DNA from: Populus alba
Lineage: Eukaryota > Streptophyta > Magnoliopsida > Malpighiales > Salicaceae
NCBI RefSeq assembly: GCF_005239225.2
Contig: NC_133289.1
Coordinates: 10,857,501-10,921,500 of the forward strand
Length of the DNA stretch: 64,000 nt
Reading direction: 5' to 3'
Below the pieces are notes generated by a model. The model worked only from the letters and a program-made list of their open reading frames with translations. It searched no databases and was not told the DNA's origin. The position numbers and the translations under genes were made by a program. Of this stretch, positions 12,950 to 24,779 are shown piece by piece. Position 1 is the stretch's first letter. Every line of letters starts with the position of its first letter.

Positions 12950-15780
12950 TACTATTTTGTTCTAAAGAATGGTTGTGATTATTGTTTTAAAAATATTTAT
13001 TTTAAAAAATATTAAAATAAATTTTTTATTTTTAAAAAATTATTTTTAATATAAAAAATTAAAATGATAAAAAAAATATAAAATAAATATATTAATTTAA
13101 ATAAAAAATTAGTTTTAAAAAATAATATTTTTAAAATTCAAAAATAAACAGAACTAAAAGCAATAATGATGCTGTGGGGAAATGTGAGTTTAGAGTGGTT
13201 GGATTTGTTGCCCACAGATTAGAATTGCTCAAAAATTAAAAATTCATTATATAGTATATACAGCAGAATGACACGATTGGGCAATTTTATTAATAAATTA
13301 AAGGTTTATTATTGGGAGAAATTATTACGTATATCATGAACATATTAAAATAAAAATCCATATATACACGGCAATGTTATAGGTGCTTTTGGAATGGTGA
13401 CAGTATATTAAAAAATACGTTACATTTAAAAAAAATAAATTCATATGTTTTTTTATTTTTATAATGATTGTGATACAAGAAAAATATAAAAAAAATCTAA
13501 AAATATTATTTTTAAGTAAAAATATTTTACATGATGATATCAAACAAACACAACGAATAATTTTATTAATGAATTAAATGTTTATTATTAGGAATATCAA
13601 GAAAGATTATAATTGCTCAAAAATTAAAAAAAAAAAAAAAAAAACCATTATATACAGTAGAACGATATGATTGGACAATTTTATTAAAAAATAAATATTT
13701 ATTGTTACGAGAAATTATTAGGTATATCATTAATTATATTTTATCCTCTTATAAAATTTAAAATTCATTATAAAAATAATTTATGAACCCCACATTTTAA
13801 TTCCTCTATTTCTTATGCATGAAATGACACATACGACAATATTTTATGGTTTTAATTGCATTAGACAACATAATTGTTGCTAGAATTTATCCATTCAATA
13901 GAAACGTGGACCAATGAGATGACACTGGTCTATTGCTCTATATTCGTTGGTGGTTACGGACAGACTCTGTGAAGCTAAGTCAAGTTGTGGGGTCTACCCA
14001 TCACAGGATGTCCATATCTTGACACGTCATGTGCGGTATTTTTTTCTTTGGTTTTTTCGGTTAGCGTTGTGACTCGTGAGAATATGACAAGTCAATGCCA
14101 TAAAGGGGCTTAAGTTCGAGTAACACACGTTTTGGTCCACGTGGCCACCCGCGTTTTTAAATTGTGACTAGGTTAACCTACGCTGCCTCGCGGATTGTAA
14201 TTTGGTTTAAAAAATAAATTGGAGAAGCAGATTATTTCATATGTTTTTATATAAAAAAATAAAAATAAAAAAGTAAACAATATCATCTAATTAAATAAAT
14301 TAATAATTATATATATATATATAATAGCTAAAAATAACAAAAAAATTAAAAAGAAGAAGATGAATATAGATCAAGATATTCAATTACAAAATAAAATATT
14401 TATCTGATTTTTTTTAATAAATTCAAAATTCAATTACAAAATAATTATTATTATACTTTCAAAATCTTTCTGCTTACTTTTTCAAGTTTATAATATCTTG
14501 AAAAGTCTATATAAGGTTTTCAATAATTTCTTTTTAGAATTGAAATCCAAAATTTAATATAAATTAAAACATTGTATCTTGTTAGAGATGTAAATAATGG
14601 TGTTTAGAATGATATTTTCAAATCAAAACACTCAATCAATAGGAAAAAAAAAAAATTATACATGAAATTTAACCCCGATCCTTTAAATTTTTATGATTTG
14701 TCCTTTGAAAGTCCTGATTAGCCATATATATTTCTTTTTATCAATTTGCTATATTTCAAAACTTGAAAAAAATGTATTTTGTTACTATTTGTTATATCTA
14801 GAGAAATCCTGACTTTTCTAGAGTTGATTGGGTTTGAACCCAATGCATAAAAACCAAAATTTATTATTTTTTACATTATAATCTGAGCAAATAAAACTTA
14901 GTTTTGATGATTTGATGTTTGATTTTGCAAATCCTAATTGAGAAAAAATCGGTTGGTTATAAATTTGTGGAACGTGCTATCCATCAATGGGAATTTCTAA
15001 TTTCAAATTGATTTTTATTAATATAAGTTAATTTTGTAGGTTTTTTATCAAATAAAATAGAGTCATGCTCACTAATTCGTTCTGCTCTTCTTTGTATATC
15101 TTGCTGCATAATCATGATTCAATGATAATCTGGAATTTGGCTTATGATCATCAATTTTGGTCCAACACTAATGGGTATAATCCACTCATGTTTTTTTTTT
15201 TTTTAAATTAATTTTAGTTTCTTGTTTTAACTTTTTTAGTCTAATATTATTGTCAACGGAAACAGACGGAGTGACCATGTTAATTTTTAACATTACAGTG
15301 GACATGGATTGTCTAAAAAAAAGAATTACAGATCATATAGAGAAAAACCATGAATTAAAAAAAAATATTTTTTGTTAAAACTTTTAAAACACAATAAATG
15401 GGGCTCCAAAGCACACATGTCGAATCACACATCTTATCTTTTTAACCCGAAATGGTATCATCATTCGTGTTGCTGTTGGAAACAAGGTTGCCACTCATCA
15501 ATACATTTTTATTTGACAAGATAATGTAAGAAGTAAAGGAAAAAATAAGTAAAAAGCAGAGAGATTGATAATTAAGACAAACAAAGAAGCAGCACTACCT
15601 GAGACACATTAAAAGACAGACAAGATGAAAACGTTCGAGCACAAACAAAACAAGTGCCCAATACGCACACGACCGTGACCCAATATAGACATCTTGACCA
15701 CGACTGCATGGTGTACATATTCCCCAGTCCCCAGCCCTTTTGGACTACTTAAATCCTTGCGTTACACCATTCAATAACTT
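12950..15780. other. Intergenic region with decayed MITE-like DNA
   Basis: Segments near 12970-13150 and 13385-13550 resemble AT-rich remnants of the MITE-like family. A short TA microsatellite lies near 14304-14322. About 15400-15780 is the 3' flank of the first aquaporin and is alignable, with many differences, to about 25930-26283. No gene is seen. Confidence 0.45.
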
Positions 15781-15812
15781 GATGGAAGTATTTCAGACCA
15801 TATATTATAAAA

Positions 15813-17039
15813 TTAAATGTTGGAAGAGCTCCTGAAGGACCCAAGGGCTTTAACAGCAGCTGCTCGCAGGACGTATTGGTGATATAAAGCAGCAATCGCG
15901 GCCCCAATGAAAGGCCCGACCCAGAAGATCCACTGAGAAAACAAAAGCAAGGAAATAAAAATATTTACATGAGCATGAAAATACATGGTCAGATGTGAAG
16001 CTAACAAGGAGGAATGTTAGAGGGCAGTTGAGAGGCACATACATGGTCATCCCATGCCTTGTCTTCGTTGTATATCACAGCAGCTCCAAAGCTCCGAGCC
16101 GGGTTGATACCAGTTCCGGTGATTGGGATAGTGGCCAGGTGAACCATGAAGACAGCAAATCCGATGGGAAGTGGTGCCAACACCTATACGCACAAGATCA
16201 GTACCAGTTAATTTTAATCCAAAGCTCCTAGCTGGATCGATTTATTGTGGAAAATTACAATTCGTTAGGATAATTAATTGAGGATTGAAGAGGGAACGTG
16301 TAGACAGAGCACATACAGGAACATGGGAGTCCCTTGCGTTCCTCTTTGGGTCAGTAGCAGAGAAGACAGTGTAGACGAGAACAAAGGTACCGATGATCTC
16401 AGCACCTAATCCGGTGCCCTTGCTGAATCCAGAAGCAAGTCCATTGGCTCCACCACCGTACTTTGTGTAATACGACTTTTGGAAAGCTTTCACGAGTCCA
16501 CATCCACATATGGCCCCCAGGCACTGAGCCACCATGTATAGAACGGCACGCACCAGGGACACCTTCCTAGCCAAGAACAAACCGAAAGTCACAGCCGGGT
16601 TAATGTGTCCACCTGCATCATTTTTAGCAAGATTAGGTAATTACTTACTTAATTACTCCCATATTCATAAAAGAAGAAGAAAGGGTTGTAAGATCTCCGT
16701 TATGTATATATACGATCATTTTTATTTGATTTACTGACCTGAGATACCAGCAGTGCAGTAGACAAGAACAAAGATCATGCCACCGAAGGCCCAAGCGATG
16801 CCAAGAATGCCAACGCCACCACATACATCGCCGTTCTTGGTGGTGTCAGTCTGGCTCTTGTAACCTATCACAGTCAACACAGTGATGTAGAGGAACAAGA
16901 GCGTGGCAATGAACTCGGCAATGACAGCCCTATACAAAGACCACTGGGTGAGCTCCTCGGCATCAATCAATGGTGCCGGTGGAGGGTCATGATAGTCCTT
17001 GGCACTGAATTCGCCTCCAACTTCAATGTCCTTGCCCAT
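15813..17039 (-). CDS. PIP2: PIP2-type plasma-membrane aquaporin, copy 1
   Basis: Exons are 16739-17039, 16317-16612, 16043-16183 and 15813-15932 (301+296+141+120 nt), giving 285 residues and a TAA stop; all introns are GT-AG. This is the usual three-intron PIP structure. The protein is a six-helix water channel of the plasma membrane. Both NPA boxes are present ([10 protein letters not shown] and [11 protein letters not shown]), as are the selectivity-filter His in FMVHLATIP and the Arg after the second NPA. A diacidic ER-export motif (DIE, residues 4-6), the RKVS phosphorylation site in loop B and the C-terminal SFRSSSNI serines mark the PIP2 group. It is nearly identical to the copy at 26316-27535, differing only at residue 12 (Ser here). 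Subfamily number cannot be assigned by eye. Confidence 0.96.
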
Positions 17040-17116
17040 AGCTTTTGATGAGACTTGAGAGACAAAGCTAAAGAGGTTTGGTTACTATTATTGACGTATG
17101 AATGCCAAGGTGGTGG

Positions 17117-17123
17117 TATTTAT
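17117..17123 (-). promoter_or_regulatory. Probable TATA box of aquaporin copy 1
   Basis: ATAAATA on the minus strand, about 80 bp upstream of the ATG, in a GTGGTGGTATTTATGGGA context that is conserved upstream of copy 2 although surrounding promoter sequence has diverged. Confidence 0.55.
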
Positions 17124-17159
17124 GGGAATAAAGGTATGGTGATGACTGAGGAGTGGATG

Positions 17160-18740
17160 CTAAATTAACTTATCTTTGCCGCCCACTCTCATAATTGTTT
17201 GTTTCTTAAACTTTCTGTGTCGCCATCTCATACTTGTGCTTATCTGGCCTTGTGTGGTTAGGCTGCTTTAAAGACAGCTTCTTGTAAGTCCTTCTAAATT
17301 GTCGCCCAGTTCTTAAATCTGAACTTCACGGTTTTCAATGTGTAATTATTATTATTATTATTATTTATTAATATAAATATTCGAGTCAGCTTACATATAT
17401 CTCAATTAATTCTATAAATTCTAAAATTATTATGTAACCAATTATAACTGGACTATTCTAATGAACTCTAATGTAGTCCAGTTTTTTTGTATGAAATAGT
17501 ATAATATTTAACTTAATAATTCGATAATTTTGATATGGTTGTATTATTTTTAGATTTTAATATTATTGAGTTTAGAAAAAAGATTAAAGCATTTTTAGAT
17601 TTTTTTATAGATATAATAAAGTGATGATAACATTCTATATAGATTAGGAGTGGTTTAAGAAGCTTAGTTTATGTTATTTCAGATTTTATATGGTTAATAA
17701 ATAAGAAAATAATGAAAAAAAATGGAATAGATTTATTTTTAGAATTCAACACTTTAGGTCTAAGAGTTTTTTAATGTAGATTTTTATCCTTATTTAATGT
17801 AATATTGTAATATAATTTTAGTATTATATTAAAAACCTAATCATCAATTTTGTTTTACATTGTGTTTTTGTATATTGCTATAGATGGAAACAAACCAACT
17901 TTGTTTCATTAAATAGAGTGTTTTTACAGTTAAAAAATGTTTTTTATATAGTATTAAAACATCAATTTATTTTAATTTCTTTGTTTTTATTTTTTAAAAA
18001 ATATTTTTAATAAATTAGTATTAAAAAATAATAAAGAATGTGAAGGCAGCTTATTGTGAATCATGATGACCAAACCGACCAAATACAATAACAAATCATT
18101 CAGCTACTCTGTCCAGCATGTGATCATCTTTCATTCTCCTAACCACTCACTCCATGCCACGTTATCTTGACCCCACAGAGCAACCCAATCCTCGCTTTAA
18201 GAAGGGAATTCTTGTGCTGTGATTATCACTGATACGTCACTCTCCTAACTAAAAAAAAAAAAAAACACATTTTTCAGGGAAAAACGAAATCATAAAATAG
18301 AAACATTCTGGTTGTTATTTCGCCACGTGTCACGCATAGGCAAGTCATGGAAAACTGTCCTATATAATATATTTGGTCGGCTGTCCGCTAGTGGAGAAGG
18401 CATCGAGAGCTTCAACCGCAGAGGCTGACATGAGATTTTAGCATGTCATGCAATAATTACTCTCGAATTTTGTCTGCATTTTTCAATTTGATGCTAGGCG
18501 GCTCTGCAATTGTAAAATCCGAGTTGTTAGGTGGTCACCTTTTATTTTTGTAGTTGGAATTACTTATAGATGTATTTTAAAAATATATTTAGTTTAAAAA
18601 CATTTTAAATTAATAGATATTAACAAATAATGATTATCATAAAATACTATATGAGAAAACTTTGTTTTAAAAAAATCTTCTAGGTAATATTAGGAATCCC
18701 CATGCCCTAAGAAAAAATTCCTTAAATTTTTTTTTCTAAG
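17160..18740. other. Upstream region of aquaporin copy 1
   Basis: Mostly AT-rich. Islands alignable to the upstream region of copy 2 occur near 18131-18180 (CTCCTAACCACTCA, CATGCCACGTTA) and 18374-18410 (GGTCGGCTGTCCGCTAGTGG). The duplication therefore originally extended at least 1.3 kb upstream of the ATG. Confidence 0.5.
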
Positions 18741-18744
18741 AATC

Positions 18745-19165
18745 ACCTTGATTATTAAGCATCATAATTATTTTAATTTATTTCTTATTTGGTTATTTCA
18801 ATTAAATAACCCAAGTTGTCGGTTTAACAAGTTAACTAAGGTTGAATTTGATTATTTTTTAAAATTCTTTTCTTTAATTGAATTTTTTTCAATTTCACTT
18901 CTTATTATTAATTTATTGAAAGTTACACTTCATAATTTATTTTGATTTGCTTTTTATAAGGTTATCATAGTTTGATAACTCGACATGCAAATTAATAGAT
19001 TAACATGGGTTGACCTGAATCAATCCAATATATTGTCATCTTGATATTTATAAAAAGATCTCATCTTAAAAATTTATTTTGAGTAAACTATGTTTTTATT
19101 GGTTATCTAAGTTGTCTTTAGACTCATCAAGTCAACCGGGTTATATTGAGTCAATTTCCACACGA
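18745..19165. repeat. Fragment of the dispersed gggttgac-type repeat
   Basis: Phrases such as 'ataacccaagttgtcggttt', 'aacatgggttgacctgaa' and 'catcaagtcaaccgggttat', separated by T-rich stretches with 'caatttcac', match the style of the large array at 39.4-41.0 kb in the same orientation. No clean period remains. Confidence 0.5.
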
Positions 19166-19367
19166 TTTTAAAAAACATTTCTACTAGTGTAATGCCTAAA
19201 AATTCCTTTTATATTTTTTTTTTAATTCAACCCGCAGTATAGTACGAGCCAATAATCTAGTCAATAGATATATTAAAAGAAAAATAAAAATCACTCTGAC
19301 TATTTTGTAGTTTAGCTTCTTCTTTTTTCACTTTCTCTCTATTCTTTTAAAAATTAATACAAGTTAT

Positions 19368-19570
19368 TGTTGTGATGAACGTTGATTATGGAACGTAGAA
19401 ACCCTTGCTATATTCATTGAAATAGAGGTTATATATATATATAATGTTGCACAGTTCTAATCAAACACAATAATTAGAGTTCCATTCTATACAAATCTTA
19501 TCACTAGCTTAAATCCTATTCTTCAGGAGGTTTAGCTGGAGTTCGTTCCATACTTGGACACTTGCTTACA
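19368..19570 (-). repeat. Left LTR (3' LTR of the minus-strand copia element)
   Basis: 203 bp, TG...CA ends, with a TA microsatellite inside. Compared by eye with the right LTR it shows about 13 substitutions plus one indel at the TA tract, roughly 6-7% divergence. Confidence 0.93.
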
Positions 19571-19572
19571 TG

Positions 19573-19579
19573 CCCCCTC
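19573..19579 (-). other. Polypurine tract of the copia element
   Basis: GAGGGGG on the minus strand, two bases from the inner edge of the 3' LTR, where the plus-strand primer of an LTR element is expected. Confidence 0.8.
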
Positions 19580-19759
19580 AAAATGGATGGAGTCAATGAG
19601 TTCAATCTTGTCTTTAAGAAGCCAGAACTGCGAGTGGGGTAATGATTTTGTCAATGCATCGGCTAACTGATCATTCGAAGATACATGAGACACTCATAGA
19701 GCACCTGATTGAACCCTTTATCGAATGAAATGAAAATCAATAGCAACATGTTTCATTTT

Positions 19760-22525
19760 TTAGTGAAACACATGATTAGAGCTTAACTGGGTGGCACCAA
19801 TATTGTCACAGTAGATGACTGAAGTATGACTCACTAGAAAATGTAGTTCAGACAGTAACGAGCACACCCAACTGATTTCAGCTGTTGTGCCTGCAACTGC
19901 TCTGTATTCAGCTTTAGTGGATGAACGTGTCGTGGTGTGTTGCTTTTTGAAAGACCAGGAGATGGGATTCCGACAAAGGTAGATTACATAGGGGCTGGTG
20001 GAGGATAAATCTTCCATGTTCCCCCCCAGTCTGCATTAGAAAAAGCATGAACTAAACATGGTGAATGATGATGAAGTAGCAGACAATGGTTGACAGTGCC
20101 AAGTAAATATCGAAGGAGTCATTTCACCAGTTTCTAGTGGACATCTGAGGGCATGTGCATAAATTGGGAGAGCTTGTTTATAGCGAAACAAATATCAGGC
20201 CATGTTAGAGATAGATACTGAAGGCTTCCTATTGTTGCACGATAGTGTGAAGGGTCAGCCAAAGGCGCACCCATGTTTAAGCTTAGTTTACAACTTGGAG
20301 GCAAAGGATTTGACGTGGGTTTTGCATGATGCAGTAGGTCTATAATGTACCTTTGCTGTGAGAGAAGCTTGCCACCAGTGGGATGAGACTGAATTTCAAC
20401 GCCCAGAAAATACTGCAGAGAGCCCTAATCTTTTAAGAAGAACCGAGATGTTAAACGCTGAATGAATTGATTGACAACATGTTCATTATCCCCTGTAACA
20501 ATAATATCATCCACATAGACCAACAGATAAAAGAGGTGAGATTGCTGATGGAAGACAAAGAGTGATGTATCGGCCAAGGAGTTAGAAAAACTCGATGCAT
20601 GTAGAAAATTGCTTTTCTGAGTTAACAAACAAACTTAGGTTTGTCCAAATCATGAAAGCCTGGAGGTTGGGCCATGTATACATCCTCAGTAAGGGTGCCT
20701 TGTAGAAATGCATTGTTAATGTCAAGTTGACGAAGTGTCCATCCATTGCTAACAGCAATGCTGAAAACCAGGCGAACTGTTGTAGGTTTCACAGCTGGAC
20801 TGAATATGTCGTGGTAGTCTAGTCCTGGACGCCGATAAAAACCTTTGGCTACAAGTCTGGCTTTGTAACGAGCCACCGTTCCATCTGCATTTCGTTTGAT
20901 CCTGAAAATCCACTTACAATCAATCAAGTTAGAAGCACAAATAGGTGGGACTAGAGTCCAAGTGCCATTATGTAATAGAGCACTATACTCTTCATTCATA
21001 GCAGACTGCTAGTGTGGGTCTTTTGTGGCTTGAGCAAATGTGGTGGGTTCTTGAGTGATAAGGGTGGTAGTATATGTGAGTTTTTGGATGGGTTTGTGAA
21101 CATTGTTTTTGGACCGGGTTGTTATAGGGTGATAAGGAAGAGGTGTTGTCGGTGTGGTTATGGTTGTTGTTTGGTTGAGGACTGCCGAGGCAGATATAAG
21201 AATGGTGGAAGATGGTAGGGTAGGGGTTTCTGATGGGTTAGACAGGTTTGGTGAGGGATGAAGGATCACTGGCGAGGAATTTCTTGCTTGAGGTGTTGCC
21301 GTAGAAGAGTGTGTAGAAGTGGATGATGGAATGATGATAATAGGTGGAATCCATATGTCAACTGAAGTGGATATGCATGGAGGCTCCAATTTGTTTAAAT
21401 CATGGTATGGGAAAATATGCTCTATGAAGGACACATGCCTGGACACAATGATTTTTGAGGACTCGGGTTCAAAGCATAAATAAGCACTTTGTGAAAGAGA
21501 ATATCCTAGAAAAATGCATGGTTTAAAACAGGATCTAGTTTATGAGCAGTGTATGGTTGTAGCCAAGGATAACATAAACATCCAAAACTACGAAGTTTTT
21601 CATAGTTTGGGGAATGTTGAAAAATAACTGCATAAGGCGAAAGATTTCGTAACATGGTAGTTGGCATGCGATTGATAAGATAGACAGCAGTAGAAAAAAC
21701 ACATGACCAAAAAATACGTGGTAAAGATGCATGAGTTAAAAGTGAGAGACCTTTTTCTACAATATACCGATGACGACGTTCAACAAAGCCATTGTGTTCA
21801 GGGGTGTGTAGGGGTGATGTCAGATGAGATATTCCATGCATAACAAGGAATTCCTTTAACGCAATATATTCACCCCCATTGTCAGAATACAAAGTCACAA
21901 TGTTTGTCTTGAAATAATTTTCTACTACTGCTTTAAAGCGAATGAAGGTGGTTTTGACATTAAATTTTTTTTTTAGCGGATAAAACCATATGTATTTAGT
22001 GAAGTGATCCACAAATATAACATAGTACTTAAAACCATCAATAGACAAAATAGGGGATGTCCATACATCAGAAAATATTATTTTAAGTGGTTTATGAGAA
22101 GTCAAGGTGGAGACAGAAAAAGGTAGTTTATGACTTTTATTAAAGTGACATGCATTGTAGACAAAGTCTTTTGATACTGAAGACGAATTCAAATTATGCT
22201 TAGTTAAAATTGTTTTTAAAACAAAAATAGTTGGATGACCTAATTGAAAATCCCAATTTATGAAAGCTATTTTGAGACTGGAAAAGGTATGAGGGGTGAC
22301 AACGCATGGCCATTCGTACACACTTTCTTTGGTTTCACCCCATGCGTGAATTTTCCCTGTCAATAAGTCCTTCACAAAAAAACACCAGGGTAAGAACTCA
22401 ACAGATACATTATTATCAACGCAAAATTGATATATAGAGAGTAAATTGCGTTTAATATCAAACACACATAATATATTATTAAGCTTAAAGGAGTGAGCAG
22501 ATGAATGAAGAGTAGAGGAACCCAA
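19760..22525 (-). pseudogene. Copia pol region: integrase, reverse transcriptase and RNase H, broken
   Basis: Integrase is the longest intact stretch (21506-22525, 339 residues) and shows the DDE signature: Asp in FSDVW, Asp in YSDNGGE, Glu in NGFVERRHR. A spacer of Ser/Thr/Pro-rich sequence follows (21009-21446). Reverse transcriptase starts at 20999 ([30 protein letters not shown]). It meets a stop near 20622 and then lacks a stretch of conserved sequence before resuming with the YVDDIIVTGD catalytic motif (20425-20628). RNase H remains at 19760-20017 ([16 protein letters not shown]). Neighbouring blocks are in different frames, so no functional polyprotein can be made. Confidence 0.92.
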
Positions 22526-22559
22526 GTGTGTAATCGCAGACTTTTACCATCCCCTATCA

Positions 22560-23665
22560 TAACATCATTTGTGTCGGCATATGGCAAGTGGTGAGCTAAA
22601 TTTTAAAGATCTGTTGTGATGTGGTGGGACGCCCCACTATCCAAAAGCCATGGAGAACTAGTCTGGGAACTAGTCTCTACAAGGTTGGCTTGCGGTTGCC
22701 ATGGAGGAGGATTGGAATTTTGGTTGCTGTAGAGGGGAACAAGATGAAAGGAGGGATTTTTTTTGCTGTGTGTCCTTGAATGCCACAGATTTGGCAATAC
22801 CCCAGATATGGCCTTGGCTGAGAGCGGTTGTTATTAGTGGTGCCGTGAGTGGTTGAACCTTGTCCTGTGTAACGATGGTGTTGGTAGGTAGATGGGCCCC
22901 AATGTCCACCTGAGTTGTTGGACGTTGATCGGCCAACATTGTTGAAGGGATACCTGCTTTTGGTTCGACTAGAGAGATGTGTTGTGGAGGAGAAATTGAT
23001 GTCTTTATGGGCTGCTTGGAGTGAGGCTTCGAACATTAATAATTTTTCATGTAGTTCATCAAAGCTTATGGCATTGTCTCTGGCTTGCACTGCTCTCACC
23101 AATTCTTTGTAGTCATCACCTAGTTCTTTTAGGATTTTATTCGCCAGGTCTTCATTGTCTACAGGTGCCCCTAAGACTGCAAGTTCATCAGCTCTAGCCT
23201 TTACTAATTACAAGAAGTCTGTGATGCTGAGAGTGCCTTTAGTTAGCGATTTGAGATTGGCTTTTACCTATTTGATGTGACCCCGAGATGGAGTGGCATA
23301 TGTGGCTGCAAGGATATTCCATTCTTCGCGAGCTATTGTGGCGTGAGCAATAAAAGGAATAATGGTTGGTGTAATGGATCCCATGATGGCGTTCAAAATC
23401 AGTTGATCTTGATATATCTAGGTATGATATTCTGGATTTAAGGTTTGAGTGGTGGGGTTGTTTGTATTGGTGGTATGATATTGTGATGGGCATGGATTTG
23501 TGCCATTTATGTAGCCTTGCAAATCATAACCAATGAAGAGCGTCTGAAATTGAAGTCGCCATGATAGATAGTTGGTGTTGTTGAGTTTCACTAGAGCTTG
23601 AGTTGAAACATTAATGGTAATAAGGGTTGTGTTTGGGGAATCACTTATGGTGATTTAGATTGAAT
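22560..23665 (-). pseudogene. Copia gag and protease region, broken
   Basis: Gag-like sequence runs from about 23660 down to 22680, with in-frame stops near 23270 and 23400-23420 and at other points. A recognisable block is ARDNAISFDELHEKLLMFEA. The zinc knuckle starts correctly (CQICGIQGH) but the last cysteine is lost where an A-run breaks the frame near 22757. The protease core WLLDSGASHHIT follows at about 22610-22650 in another frame. Confidence 0.88.
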
Positions 23666-23726
23666 CGAAGAAGGGAAGAAGAGAGTAAAGAGATGAAGAA
23701 AAAAAACAGCGCAATTTAGTGCATCT

Positions 23727-23738
23727 GCTCTGATACCA
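23727..23738 (-). other. Primer binding site, initiator-Met tRNA type
   Basis: TGGTATCAGAGC on the minus strand, directly adjoining the 5' LTR edge at 23739. It is complementary to the 3' end of plant initiator methionine tRNA, the usual primer of copia elements. Confidence 0.92.
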
Positions 23739-23948
23739 TGTTGTGATGAAGGCTAATTATGGAACATAAAAACCCTTGTTATATTCATTGAAATAGAGGT
23801 TATATATATACAGTAGAGATAATGTTGCAGAGTTCTAATCAAACACATTAATTAGAGTTTCATTCTATACAAATCTTATCACTACCTTAAATCCTATTCT
23901 TCAGGAGGTCTAGCTAGAGTTCGTTCCATACTTGGACATTTGCTTACA
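23739..23948 (-). repeat. Right LTR (5' LTR of the minus-strand copia element)
   Basis: 210 bp with TG...CA ends, longer than its partner because of an insertion at the TA tract. It is followed by the GTTAT target duplication at 23949-23953. Confidence 0.93.
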
Positions 23949-24779
23949 GTTATATCTAATGATTTATAATTTGATAACAATTTATATGTACATAAAAAAA
24001 TAACAAAAAAATCAAATTATTTATAAAAATGCTATTATATTTCAAGTAATGACTAAATGGCTCTTATATTGAAAAACTTATCATAAAATAAGAAAAATAC
24101 TTTTTTATTATTTTTGATGTTCAAATTACAAAGCTGCCATAATTATAAGATCCTTTTTATTTTGGATTTTTATAAAACACTCTCTGTTCAAACATGAGCC
24201 CTCTGCTTTCTTACGATCTTTCCATTCTTAAATAGTTGTTTGCATCGGTTGTGATTTGCCTCTCTAGCTTACCATTATGAAGATTAAGGATGAGATGGAG
24301 AAGACACTATAGTTAAATTGCCTCTCTAACTAAGAAATTTAGCTCTGGCAGCAGACATTTCAATCCTTATGAACATATTTCCTTTCCTCATTCCTGCCAT
24401 TAAAGTGCCTTGGGGCAGAGAAGGTAGCACACAAACATTTCGAGTCAATGAGCAGGGATTACGGGATCACTCCCGTAGTAGAGCATCATGAAGATAACGT
24501 TGATTTCTTAGAGATCAGGAAAGACAGCGGAGGCAAATGAGTTTGTTGCAAATATGCCAATTGATCCAAACACCAAAGTTTGGAAGACTTTAAAGAAGTA
24601 CTCGAAAGCTAGAACACAAGGTTTGTGCTTCATGATTTTGACCAAGAGGCAAAGGAGAAGGCATTGTTCTCGCATGGTAAAAGGATAGCCATTGTTAATG
24701 GGCTTACCAATACTCCTCCTAGGACCACATTAAGGATAGTGAGAAATTTAAGGATTTATGGGGACTGTTATAATCTCAT

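Larger units (their letters stand above)
19368..23948 (-). mobile_element. Ty1/copia LTR retrotransposon, full length but inactive
   Basis: A 4581-bp element lies between two direct repeats that begin TGTTGTGATGAA and end CTTGCTTACA. It is flanked by a 5-bp target duplication GTTAT at 19363-19367 and 23949-23953. Read on the minus strand the order is LTR, initiator-Met primer site, gag with zinc knuckle, protease, integrase, reverse transcriptase, RNase H, polypurine tract, LTR. Integrase before reverse transcriptase is diagnostic of copia. Stops, frameshifts and an internal deletion make it non-autonomous. It sits between the two aquaporin copies, so it inserted into their spacer. Confidence 0.95.

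Noticed and set aside
15995..16231. Plus-strand frame over aquaporin exon 3
   Set aside because: An antisense shadow of a conserved exon; the same shadow appears in copy 2.
21012..21218. Cysteine- and glycine-rich plus-strand frame
   Set aside because: Antisense to the Thr/Pro-rich spacer of the copia polyprotein.
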